Of a DNA stretch of 64,000 nt, positions 42,623 to 50,493 are shown in pieces (the first letter of the stretch is position 1; the number at the start of each line of letters is the position of its first letter). The notes beneath the pieces are model-generated. The model saw only the letters and a list, made by a program, of their open reading frames with translations, searched no databases and was not told the DNA's origin. Position numbers and translations under genes: made by a program. The stretch lies in contig CAIJMU010000124.1 of NCBI GenBank assembly GCA_903821875.1, forward strand, positions 62,001-126,000. The letters are read 5' to 3'. The DNA is from an uncultured Spirochaetota bacterium. Its GTDB lineage: Bacteria; Spirochaetota; Spirochaetia; Treponematales; Rectinemataceae.

Positions 42623-44082
42623 GCGAGGGAGCCTTTGTCCTTGTCGTCGATGACGAGCCTTCAGTCATCTTTCTGGTCAAGGGGCTTCTGAATCGCGAGC
42701 GTGTTCTGGGCGTTTCAGATGGGAAGGCGATGGAAGCTGCCCTTGCCCACGAGCGACCCGACCTCATCCTTTTGGATGTAGGCTTGCCCGACACCAGTGG
42801 ATTCGTGCTGGCTGCCAGGCTGGCGGCGGATCCGAAGGCACCGCCCTTTGTTTTCCTGACCGCCGAGAACCAGGGGGAGGATGCCGCCCGGGGCCTGGCC
42901 CTTGGGGCCCTCGACTACATCCGGAAACCCTTTGCAGGGGCGGAGTTCGTTGCCCGCGTGCGGGGAATACTCGGGAGGACACTGGCAGCCCGGGCGAGAC
43001 TGGGGGAACAACCAGCAGCAGAGCGCTCCCTCGGTTCCACGGTGCCGCGCGATCGCAGGGAGTCGGTATACAGGAAGATCCTCGGGAAGAGCCGGGCAAT
43101 CGAGGCGGCTATTGCCCTGCTCGACCGTGCGGCGGGCTTTGACGCGGCAGTCCTTCTTCTCGGAGCCAGCGGTACGGGCAAGGAGCTTTTTGCCCGCGCC
43201 TTCCACGAGGCCAGTGGGCGCGGTACGAAGCCCTTTGTCGCGGTGAACTGTGCCGCCGTGCCAAGGGAACTCGCCGAGGGCCTGTTTTTCGGCCATGCGA
43301 AGGGAAGCTTTACTGGCGCCCAGGCTGACAAGCCTGGATGGTTCGAGGAGGCCAAGGCAGGCACCCTCTTCCTCGACGAGGTTGGGGAGTTGCCCCAGGA
43401 ACTCCAGGGGGCCCTCCTTCGCGCAGTCGAAAGCCGGAAGATCCGGCGGCTCGGCGAGAGCGGCGAGCGGGATCTGGATATCCGCCTGGTGGCTGCTACA
43501 AACCGTGATCTCGGCGAGGCCGTAAAACGGGGCAGCTTCCGTACCGACCTCTACTACCGTCTCGAGGAAATACCTATCCACGTTCCCTCGCTGGCAGAGC
43601 GCCGCGAGGACATTCCCATTCTTGCCGAAGCCTTTCTTGCCGAGTTCTCCGAGCTCTCCCCCCTGGGCAGGATAGAACTCAGCCGTCCGGCCCTTGAAGA
43701 GCTTGCCCGCCGTCCATGGCCGGGCAACGTTCGTGAACTCCGCAATGCGATGCGCCGCATCGTCATTTCCGCACCCACGAATTTCATCGAGGAATTGCCT
43801 GAATCGCGGCCATCGGTGCAGGTGGCCCCGGCAGCAGCGCAGCAAGCCCCAGAGGCGTCGCTTTCCATCGAGTCCTGTGGCGATCCGAAGCCCGCTGAAA
43901 AAGAATCCGTCGTGCCGGACGATCCGCGCCTCTCCGACCTGGAAAAGGCCGCGATCGATCGTGCACTTGCTACCTCGGGAGGCGATGTCGGAGCTGCTGC
44001 AGTGCAGCTTGGAATCAGTCGCGCGACCCTCTATCGAAGGCTCAAAAGGTACCGAATCGGCCTTCCCCGGATCTTGGACTGA
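42619..44082 (+). CDS. NtrC-family sigma-54-dependent response regulator
   Basis: A 487-residue bacterial enhancer-binding protein. Receiver 6-120 with Asp53 (LILLDVGLPD); AAA+ domain about 152-390 with Walker A GASGTGKE 182-189, GSFTGA 229-234 (a variant of the sigma-54-contacting GAFTGA loop), Walker B GTLFLDEVG 248-256 and WPGNVREL 367-374; a Fis-type HTH at the C-terminus (LEKAAIDRALATSGGDVGAA then LGISRATLYRRLKRY). It should bind an upstream dyad and remodel sigma-54 RNA polymerase. Two matching targets lie directly downstream, before each LruC gene. Last gene of the three-gene regulatory operon, equivalent by domain type to SypG. Confidence 0.95.
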   Translation: MSEGAFVLVVDDEPSVIFLVKGLLNRERVLGVSDGKAMEAALAHERPDLILLDVGLPDTSGFVLAARLAADPKAPPFVFLTAENQGEDAARGLALGALDYIRKPFAGAEFVARVRGILGRTLAARARLGEQPAAERSLGSTVPRDRRESVYRKILGKSRAIEAAIALLDRAAGFDAAVLLLGASGTGKELFARAFHEASGRGTKPFVAVNCAAVPRELAEGLFFGHAKGSFTGAQADKPGWFEEAKAGTLFLDEVGELPQELQGALLRAVESRKIRRLGESGERDLDIRLVAATNRDLGEAVKRGSFRTDLYYRLEEIPIHVPSLAERREDIPILAEAFLAEFSELSPLGRIELSRPALEELARRPWPGNVRELRNAMRRIVISAPTNFIEELPESRPSVQVAPAAAQQAPEASLSIESCGDPKPAEKESVVPDDPRLSDLEKAAIDRALATSGGDVGAAAVQLGISRATLYRRLKRYRIGLPRILD

Positions 44083-44122
44083 TAAACCCCTGAATTGTCT
44101 CAGGGTTCGCTGGTTCCAAAAT

Positions 44123-44153
44123 CCCTCTCATTCTCAAAGTGAGAATGAGAGGG
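44123..44153. promoter_or_regulatory. Activator-binding dyad upstream of the first LruC gene
   Basis: A perfect 14-bp inverted repeat around AAG with core TTCTCA-AAG-TGAGAA, centred at 44138, 116 bp upstream of the sigma-54 -24 GG. A second TCTCA half-site lies within the arm, and a further GTCTCA is at 44097-44102. The same TCTCA-N3-TGAGA core lies 114 bp upstream of the other LruC promoter. It could also act as a weak terminator for the activator gene, but no T-run follows. Confidence 0.75.
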
Positions 44154-44251
44154 GCTGATCCACAGCTCAACAAAGCAGGGAAAGGGCCAGCTTTGAGGTG
44201 CAGGACACACTTATTCCAACTCTGCGGCTTATGTTTTCAATTTTGTGATGG

Positions 44252-44268
44252 TTGGCATGGATATTGCT
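44252..44268 (+). promoter_or_regulatory. Sigma-54 promoter of the first LruC gene
   Basis: TTGGCATG-N4-TTGCT with GG at 44254-44255 and GC at 44266-44267, separated by exactly 10 nt. This matches the YTGGCACG-N4-TTGCW consensus with one substitution in the -24 element. Predicted transcript start is about 44279, 30 nt before the ATG. Confidence 0.87.
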
Positions 44269-44279
44269 TATTATATTTT

Positions 44280-44296
44280 GAGGGCTGTCAGCCCTC
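44280..44296 (+). promoter_or_regulatory. 5'-terminal stem-loop of the first LruC transcript
   Basis: GAGGGCT (44280-44286), loop GTC, AGCCCTC (44290-44296): a perfect 7-bp hairpin starting 13 nt after the promoter GC, at the predicted first transcribed base. The ribosome-binding site GGGGAG follows directly. Such hairpins can protect the 5' end from decay. Confidence 0.6.
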
Positions 44297-44308
44297 GGGG
44301 AGTCTGGA

Positions 44309-46444
44309 ATGAGCGAACTTTTCAAAGCGGCGAAGCACTCGCCTCTGCAGTACCTACCCAAGGCTGTTGCCTTTTCTCTTCTCACTGTGCTTGTCCTCGC
44401 AGGATGTACCTTCTCCTTCGGTGGCTCTGGTACCCCTTCGTCCGAGACACCTTGGAGCCAGGCTATACCGAGGAACTTCAGCTTCGACACCTCACGCAAT
44501 GTCGATGTGAGCCTCAAGGTCAGTGTGCAGGTGGACGGAGCCGTCAAGCTCTACACGGGAGAAATCGGGGTGTACATCCCGAACGCCGACGGAAGCTACG
44601 AGCTTCTCGGCTCGGGCATCGTGACGGATGGATCTGCAGACTTCACTATTCCTGTGCTTACCTCGGTCACTACGGTGACTATCCGGCCCTCGACCTTCGG
44701 CCTTTTCGAGCGGGAAGTGACGATAGATCCCGTTGCGACAACCCTGGACGTGACGATCGATCCGACGATCGACACTCCAGCATCGGTCGGCGGTGCATCA
44801 CGCTCCCTTATAGGAAGTGCCCGCACCCTTATCGGCAATGGTTTCAACGCTGTTTCGAGTTTCGATGCCAACGGCGTCCCATCGGCTCTCGATCCTGTAC
44901 GTGAGGTGTTTTCCCAAGGCTTCCTCGACGATATCACCGTGACCCTGCCCGAGTACGGCTCCCTCCCTAAATATAGACCCGATTACATGGATGATGCCGG
45001 ACGCTCCAACCTGGTCCTGACCGAGGATGCCGAAGTCACGGTCACCTTCGTCAACGAAGGTGCTGGCTATCGCAATGCCCTCGGCTACTTCGCCTACCCC
45101 ACGGGCACGACTCCTGCGAACCCCCTCCCCGCCTCAGCCATCTGGGTTGCCTTTCCCAACACCTCCTATGTCGGAAGCGGTGGCGGCCTTGTGGCGGGCG
45201 ACCGTCTCAAGCTGGTCAATCCGACCCCTGTCACCGGTCAGAGCAAGTACTTCTTCAAGGCTGGTACGACGATCTCCTGGGTCATCATGGCCAATGGTTA
45301 CAATGGCGTGAACGTAGGCGAGGGAAATGCCCGGTACTATTCAATTCCCTCCATGAACCCCGACTCTGGAACAACCGCTGACAAGACCCACGTCGCCCTC
45401 TTCTACTATGACAAGCCCTCCAAGCATGAGGGAGCTGTGCTTCTCCTCGCCTTCGAGGATCTTGCCCGGGCCAGCGCCGACAATGACTTCAATGATGTCC
45501 TGTACAGTGTGAGCATTACGCCGACCAGCGCGATTGATACCATCGGCATCCCCGGTCCCTCCGAGATTCTGGATACCGATCGAGATGGAGTCCCGGACAA
45601 CTTCGATGCATATCCCACAGATGCCCTCCGCTCGGCCATCGTCGGCTGGCCCTCGGTCAGCAGCTACGGCACTGCCCTCTTCGAGGACCTCTGGCCCTCC
45701 CTGGGTGACTATGACTTCAACGACCTTGTTACCAACATCAGAACCAAGACAGTAAAGAATGCCAAGGGAAAGGCAGTCGAGATGTATGTCGATGTCAAGC
45801 TTCGCGCAGCCGGTGGAGGGCTTCCCTCCGGCCTTGCCCTTACTCTTCCCGTTCCCTCTATGAGCATAGCCTCCGTCACCGGGCAGGGAACCCTTACCCC
45901 GGTCTTCGCTCCCTCAGCCAGCAACAAGGTCGAAGCTGACGGCCCCTTCTCCTCGGTCATCCCGATTTTTGCCGACAGCCACCTCGCCTTCAATCTGGCT
46001 TCGGCCGACGATCTCAAGGTCAATACGGTTGTTGGTGGTACCCCCAAGGCCGAGATCCAGTACAGTCTCCTGGTCACCTTCGTTACCGATGCGGTAGACG
46101 CCTCGACCCTCACGGTGACCCCCGACCTCTTTGCGGTCATAGGCGGAGACAGGGGCCACGAGATACACATAATTGGTAAGAAACCTGGATCGAAGGCCGA
46201 TATCACCCAGTTCACCCTTGTTGATGACGCCTCGGTAAGCCCCAGCGGTCCCTATTACAAGAGCAAGGCCGGCGCACCCTGGGCCATGCTGATCCCCGCC
46301 GAGATGCCCTGGGCGATAGAGCGCTCGGATATCTCGGCCGCCTACCTCAAGTTCAGCGCCTGGGTAAAAAGCGGCGGAACCCAGTACGCCGACTGGTACC
46401 AGGACAAGACGGGGTATCGCGCCACGGGCTACCTGTACAACTGA
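44309..46444 (+). CDS. LruC-domain lipoprotein, paralogue 1
   Basis: A 711-residue protein. The N-terminus has a lipoprotein signal ending VLVLAGC (Cys33). A beta-rich N-terminal part (about 50-160) is followed by a DUF4114-like segment ending LLLAFEDLARASADNDFNDV, a calcium-loop-like DTDRDGVPDNFDAYP (thrombospondin-type-3 pattern), and a C-terminal LruC domain (LWPSLGDYDFNDLVTN... to YADWYQDKTGYRATG). LruC is a Leptospira lipoprotein domain also found in other groups; function is unproved, but the design suggests a cell-surface or matrix adhesin. It has its own sigma-54 promoter, activator site, leader hairpin and terminator. Strongly similar in layout and motifs to the second copy at 48275. 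Confidence 0.88.
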   Translation: MSELFKAAKHSPLQYLPKAVAFSLLTVLVLAGCTFSFGGSGTPSSETPWSQAIPRNFSFDTSRNVDVSLKVSVQVDGAVKLYTGEIGVYIPNADGSYELLGSGIVTDGSADFTIPVLTSVTTVTIRPSTFGLFEREVTIDPVATTLDVTIDPTIDTPASVGGASRSLIGSARTLIGNGFNAVSSFDANGVPSALDPVREVFSQGFLDDITVTLPEYGSLPKYRPDYMDDAGRSNLVLTEDAEVTVTFVNEGAGYRNALGYFAYPTGTTPANPLPASAIWVAFPNTSYVGSGGGLVAGDRLKLVNPTPVTGQSKYFFKAGTTISWVIMANGYNGVNVGEGNARYYSIPSMNPDSGTTADKTHVALFYYDKPSKHEGAVLLLAFEDLARASADNDFNDVLYSVSITPTSAIDTIGIPGPSEILDTDRDGVPDNFDAYPTDALRSAIVGWPSVSSYGTALFEDLWPSLGDYDFNDLVTNIRTKTVKNAKGKAVEMYVDVKLRAAGGGLPSGLALTLPVPSMSIASVTGQGTLTPVFAPSASNKVEADGPFSSVIPIFADSHLAFNLASADDLKVNTVVGGTPKAEIQYSLLVTFVTDAVDASTLTVTPDLFAVIGGDRGHEIHIIGKKPGSKADITQFTLVDDASVSPSGPYYKSKAGAPWAMLIPAEMPWAIERSDISAAYLKFSAWVKSGGTQYADWYQDKTGYRATGYLYN

Positions 46445-46474
46445 CCCCAGGTCAAGCTCCAGGGCTTCTTTGAT

Positions 46475-46516
46475 GCGGCGGGTGTCGAGAGATCGACGCC
46501 AGCCGCTCTCTTTTGC
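46475..46516 (+). terminator. Terminator of the first LruC gene
   Basis: Fourteen-nt arms 46475-46488 and 46493-46506 pair with one mismatch and one wobble around a 4-nt loop, followed by TCTCTTTTGC. It lies 30 nt past the stop and before the converging pseudogene. Confidence 0.75.
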
Positions 46517-46541
46517 TGTCTCCCTGATTCCCGTCCGGCTC

Positions 46542-47833
46542 CTAGAAAAACCGGTACTCCGCATATCCAGAGCTGTAGACCAGGTGCCGTGAGCAGCTGC
46601 GGCCCGGGTGGACGGGCAAAAGCTCGCCGATGTAGCGATCCGCCTGCGCGACGTCTTCCGGCCGTGCTTCGGTCCATGATGCGAGGCCTTCCTTGTTAGC
46701 TCTTTCGCGGGACAGGTGCTTGAACATAAAAAGAACTAATTGGGCCGCAAATATCTCACCTGTGCGACCGTAGGCCACCAGGTCAGCCCGTCCGGAAGGC
46801 AGGTTGAGTTCGGCATTGAAGACGAAGTAACGCTGCAGATAGCGGGAACAGAGGGCGAAGAAGGTGCTGCGATGAAAATTCTCGTTGGCTTTGTCGAAAG
46901 TTTGCGCAGGGATGCTGCGGATGTAATGTTCCCAGTAGCCTGCAAAGAGGGCAGCCCAGTCCCCGTTTTCCGTAAAGCGCTGGAACAGCGGTGCGAAGAT
47001 ATCGACTGAGTCGAGGCGGTGAAGTTCATCATAGTAGCCGATGAAGATCTTCTTGACGGTGAGATTGGGGAACCCAAGGGCGAACTCGTCCTTGTAGGTG
47101 AGCTGTCCAAGGTAGAAGAGGGCGACCGGAAGAAACTTGGGGTCGAGGAAGCGGCTCATGCTGAATTTGGAGGCAAGCTGCTCGACGCTCGCCGGCAAGG
47201 AGCCCTCCAGCACAAGCCGATCCACCGCTTCCAAGGCTGATTCTGAACTGCCGGCCAGTCGCTCAAGCCAGGCACTATCCATGCGCAGGTTTTCGTCCAC
47301 CAGCTCGCGGGGTTGCCGGCCATTTCCCAAGGTAAGCTTTTGCAAATAGTAATTGAGGCTGGTCGAGTTGTAGAGGGTTTCCTCGGCGTCCGATCGGAAG
47401 CGATAGCCATTGTAGTGGGAGCGAAGCGTTTCACCCAATTCCCTTCTCCGATCGGAGGGATAGGCGTAGTCCTCGAATATGGCGTCCAGGTAACGATCCA
47501 CTTCCGTCTGGGTAAAACCCATCATGTTCTCGAACTCGGGGTCCAGGGTGAGAATTTGCGCGATATTGAAACCGCTGGTCAGGTCGTCTATCGTGACAGG
47601 GAGCACCCCCGTGATGAAAACGCGGCGAATTGCATCATTGCAGCCGGATTTGATCACTTTGAAGAAGGTACGCAAGAAGGAGTCTCCCGTCGTCAGATCG
47701 TGGTAGAGCGCGTCCTGGCGGGCAGTGATGAGCTGGTTGGTGAAGTTGTCGTACTCGTCAATTATGATAAACAGGCGCGGAGCGCCAGAATCCCGTAGGG
47801 AACTGCCTTGGGCGGGTTTCTGGTGATCGGCAT
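46542..47833 (-). pseudogene. AAA-ATPase-like/PD-(D/E)XK family gene lacking its Walker A region
   Basis: The frame contains LFIIIDEYDNFTNQL (Walker B and sensor region), VFITGVLPVTIDDLTSGFN, LRSHYNGYRF and a C-terminal DUF1703-like part, all typical of the AAA-ATPase_like plus PD-(D/E)XK family, whose members normally begin near xPYGIxDF and carry a FLRPRRFGKS Walker A about 40 residues on. Here PPKAVPYGI (from ATG 47833) runs into APRLFIIIDEYDN after a frame change, so roughly 150 codons including Walker A are missing. The nuclease E-x-K strand (expected xxELK after GRADLVA) reads AAQLVLFMFK. No ribosome-binding site is visible. It is a dead remnant between the two LruC genes. Confidence 0.8.
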
Positions 47834-48075
47834 GCGAGGAGGATAGCATGAATGCGGCGGCTGGCGAAAGGCGCGGCCGAGGCCTTCCCTTCGATGCCAT
47901 GCGAGCTTATCTGCCTTGAGCGACGCGAGAAGGTTTGAGTGAGAAACGCTGCTTTCGCTTCGTCGCTCCGCAATGGCAGCGAGATCGGAAAGATCCTCTA
48001 ACAATTAAGCATAGGTATCGATGGGCAGAATGACGGCGGTCTTGTGGCATTGCTCATCGGAGACCTCCTTGCCTG
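47834..48075. other. Intergenic stretch upstream of the second LruC regulatory region
   Basis: No gene is supported here. Short frames on both strands lack family matches and ribosome-binding sites. It probably contains decayed DNA from the neighbouring ATPase-like gene. The regulatory sites of the second LruC gene begin at 48076. Confidence 0.5.
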
Positions 48076-48112
48076 GTCTCAAGACTTCGCAGTGTGCGTC
48101 TCAAGCTGAGAC
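48076..48112. promoter_or_regulatory. Activator-binding dyad and extra half-site upstream of the second LruC gene
   Basis: GTCTCA-AGC-TGAGAC (48098-48112) is a perfect 6-bp dyad centred at 48105, 114 bp upstream of the sigma-54 -24 GG. A second GTCTCAAG half-site lies at 48076-48083, 22 bp (two helical turns) away. Core and distance match the dyad before the first LruC gene, identifying the probable binding site of the adjacent NtrC-family activator. Confidence 0.77.
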
Positions 48113-48216
48113 TCTCCCCTTAAGCGAAATGGCCGATCCCCTAGCGCGCGGGCAACTCAGGGCCAGCGATAGGCTCTGCGCCTGGTTTTCAGCACCATTC
48201 CTGGCTCTCTCCTGAC

Positions 48217-48234
48217 TTGGCACGCTTCTTGCAT
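48217..48234 (+). promoter_or_regulatory. Sigma-54 promoter of the second LruC gene
   Basis: TTGGCACG-N4-TTGCAT, a full consensus match, with GG at 48219-48220 and GC at 48231-48232, 10 nt apart. Predicted transcript start about 48244, 31 nt before the ATG. Confidence 0.93.
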
Positions 48235-48244
48235 CTTTCTAGGT

Positions 48245-48259
48245 GAGGACGCTGTCCTC
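48245..48259 (+). promoter_or_regulatory. 5'-terminal stem-loop of the second LruC transcript
   Basis: GAGGAC, loop GCT, GTCCTC: a perfect 6-bp hairpin starting 13 nt after the promoter GC, the same offset as in the first LruC leader, followed by AAAGGAG seven bases before the ATG. Confidence 0.6.
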
Positions 48260-48274
48260 CTAAAGGAGTTACCC

Positions 48275-50404
48275 ATGAAGGATCAGATAGCAGGAACAGG
48301 AAATGCGGAGATCAGGAGGATGCGGGGCCTGGTTGCGACAGGCGTGGCGGCACTCATTCTGACCCTGTCTGGATGCAGCTACGTGTTCAACCCTCCCCAA
48401 GCTGCCGACACGGTCTGGACAGACGCCATCCCTCAAAGCTTTGACTTTGCGACTGTTCGCTCCGTGGATTTCAAGCTCAATGTTTCGGTGCGAGTGGCCG
48501 CTGCGATCGAGCGCTATTCAGGAGAGCTCGGCGTCTACTCAGTCAATCAGGATGGTGACTACGTTCTTCTGGGATCGGGCCTGGCAGCAGATGGTGCGGC
48601 TGACTTCCCCGTGTCCGTACCTGTGGCGGTGACTCAGGTCACGATCCGCCCGGTTTCAGTTGGCCTCTTCGAAAGGGAAGTCAGACTTGCAAACGCGGAT
48701 ACCTTCTCCCTGAACATCTCCCCGAACGACATTCCACAACCCACTGCCCGCCAGGTCGCGAGCCGTTCGCTTGCCAGGGACACTGCCGAGACTCCATTGC
48801 AGAGCATCTCCACCTACGATTCCGAAGGAGTGCCGACAGACATCCTCCAGGAGCGACCCTACATGCCCCTGTCCGGTGACTTCCTGGCCACAGTCGGCCA
48901 GGCCCTCTCGGAAATAAATGGTCCCAACAGGGCCGATTACATCGACGAGCATGCTCATTCCAACATCAACATCACCGCCCCATCGAAAATCACGGTCAGC
49001 TTCCTCCACGAAAAAGCAGCAAACGCCAATGCCCTCGCCTACTACGTATACACGACCGGAAGCGCGCCAGCCAAACCCGCCAATGCCTCCCTGATGGTCG
49101 CCTTCCCCAATGTTTCCCTGGAGTTCAGCGGCGGCGGTCTCAAGCCCGGAGACAGCATCACCCTCGTCTACCACGATCCTGAGACCAACACTGACTCGAC
49201 TACCTTCCCCGCAGGCAGCACGATAGGCTGGGTCCTTGTACCGAACAGCTTCAGGAACGGTCAGCCCCATTCCGCTGCAGACAACTTCTACAGCACTCCC
49301 GGGTTCAACCCCGAGCCGGAATCCAGCTTCAGGGGCCACACTGCCTTTGTGCTCTATCGTAGCAGTGCTGAAAAAGATACGGCCTTTGTCCTGGGCTTCG
49401 AGGACAGCCAGCGCACAGAAAAGAAACCTGGCGACTTCACTGATGCCGTCTTTGCCATCAGTTCCAGCCCGATTTCGGCTGTCGAAACCAAGGATGTCAC
49501 AGAGGCTCCCGCACCGAGGGACAGCGACAGCGACGGTGTTCTCGATGCCAACGACGCGGATCCCTACGACGGGAGCTACTCCTCAACGGTTTCCTGGCCT
49601 TCGGCCACGACCTTAGGTACTGCCCTCTTCGAAGACCGCTGGCCCTCACTCGGCGATTACGATTTCAACGACCTTGTTGCCAGCCTCCGCGTGACAACCA
49701 GAAAAAACGCAGCAGACAAGGCTGTCAGCATGATTGTCGATCTCACGCTCAGGGCTGCTGGCGGTGGACTCCCCTCCGGGATTGCACTGAGCCTGCCTGT
49801 CCAAGCCTCGAACATCGCTTCCGTCACTGGCCAGCACCTCACTTCTGGACTCTTCTCAACCGATGCAAGCGGAGTGGAAGCCGATTCCCCGAACTCCTCC
49901 TCGGTCGTGCCGATATTCTCAGACAGCCACACCGAGTTCGGAGTCGCAGGCAGCCTGGAACTCAGGGTAAACACGCTGCTTTCAACCGCCTCACTGGCTG
50001 CCAGGACCTACCACCTCGTCATCACCTTCAACTCTCCCCTTGCAGCAGCTCCCCTGGCCGCCACTCCCGACCTGTTCATCGTCGTCGACAACAACCGCGG
50101 CAAGGAAGTTCATGCAATAGGCAAGCTACCGGGAAGCAAGGCCGACTTGAGCTTCTTCAACACCGCCGACGATGGATCGAGTCCCTCGCCGGGGATTCAT
50201 TACCGCAGCAAGAAGGGCGCTCCCTGGGCGCTTCTGGTTCCCGCCGAGATTCCCTGGACTGTCGAGGGCATCGAGATCTCCAGGGCCTATCTGAAGTTCA
50301 GCGACTGGGTGAAGAGCGGCGGAAGCCAGTACTCCGACTGGTACCTCGACAATGCCGGCTACCGGAACACGAGCCTTCTCTATAGCCCGACCCTCGCAAA
50401 ATGA
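48275..50404 (+). CDS. LruC-domain lipoprotein, paralogue 2
   Basis: A 709-residue paralogue of the protein at 44309. Lipoprotein signal ALILTLSGC (Cys34), then the same N-terminal motif (SFDFATVRSVDFKLNVSVRV), a DUF4114-like region with FVLGFEDSQRTE...GDFTDAVFAI, a calcium-loop-like DSDSDGVLDANDADPYDG, and the LruC C-terminal domain (DRWPSLGDYDFNDLVAS, then LRAAGGGLPSGIALSLPV, ending YSDWYLDNAGYRNTS). The probable location is an outer membrane or surface. AAAGGAG precedes the ATG. Full-consensus sigma-54 promoter, dyad and leader hairpin precede it and a strong terminator follows, so it is a separate transcript under the same regulator as its sister. Confidence 0.88.
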   Translation: MKDQIAGTGNAEIRRMRGLVATGVAALILTLSGCSYVFNPPQAADTVWTDAIPQSFDFATVRSVDFKLNVSVRVAAAIERYSGELGVYSVNQDGDYVLLGSGLAADGAADFPVSVPVAVTQVTIRPVSVGLFEREVRLANADTFSLNISPNDIPQPTARQVASRSLARDTAETPLQSISTYDSEGVPTDILQERPYMPLSGDFLATVGQALSEINGPNRADYIDEHAHSNINITAPSKITVSFLHEKAANANALAYYVYTTGSAPAKPANASLMVAFPNVSLEFSGGGLKPGDSITLVYHDPETNTDSTTFPAGSTIGWVLVPNSFRNGQPHSAADNFYSTPGFNPEPESSFRGHTAFVLYRSSAEKDTAFVLGFEDSQRTEKKPGDFTDAVFAISSSPISAVETKDVTEAPAPRDSDSDGVLDANDADPYDGSYSSTVSWPSATTLGTALFEDRWPSLGDYDFNDLVASLRVTTRKNAADKAVSMIVDLTLRAAGGGLPSGIALSLPVQASNIASVTGQHLTSGLFSTDASGVEADSPNSSSVVPIFSDSHTEFGVAGSLELRVNTLLSTASLAARTYHLVITFNSPLAAAPLAATPDLFIVVDNNRGKEVHAIGKLPGSKADLSFFNTADDGSSPSPGIHYRSKKGAPWALLVPAEIPWTVEGIEISRAYLKFSDWVKSGGSQYSDWYLDNAGYRNTSLLYSPTLAK

Positions 50405-50460
50405 ATTAACTATAAAGGTCTACGCGCAGACGCCAGCCTGATGGCCGGCGCCTGCGGGGA

Positions 50461-50493
50461 AAGCGGTTCCGGATCATGGCGGAGCCGCTTTTT
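50461..50493. terminator. Terminator between the second LruC gene and the converging GH9 gene
   Basis: An 11-bp stem (AAGCGGTTCCG, 50461-50471, with CGGAGCCGCTT, 50480-50490; one G-T wobble), an 8-nt loop and a TTTTT run on the plus strand. On the minus strand it also ends in TTT. A second GC-rich hairpin lies just before it at about 50423-50456. Confidence 0.82.

Noticed and set aside
44123-44153. Rho-independent terminator of the NtrC-family gene
   Set aside because: The 14-bp inverted repeat is striking but is not GC-rich and has no T-run after it. Its core recurs at the same distance before the other LruC promoter, which fits an activator site better. A dual role remains possible.
47834-48004. 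Upstream extension of the ATPase-like frame (starts at 47900 or 48004)
   Set aside because: These residues do not resemble the family. The only family-like stretch is PPKAVPYGI from 47833, after which the frame breaks.
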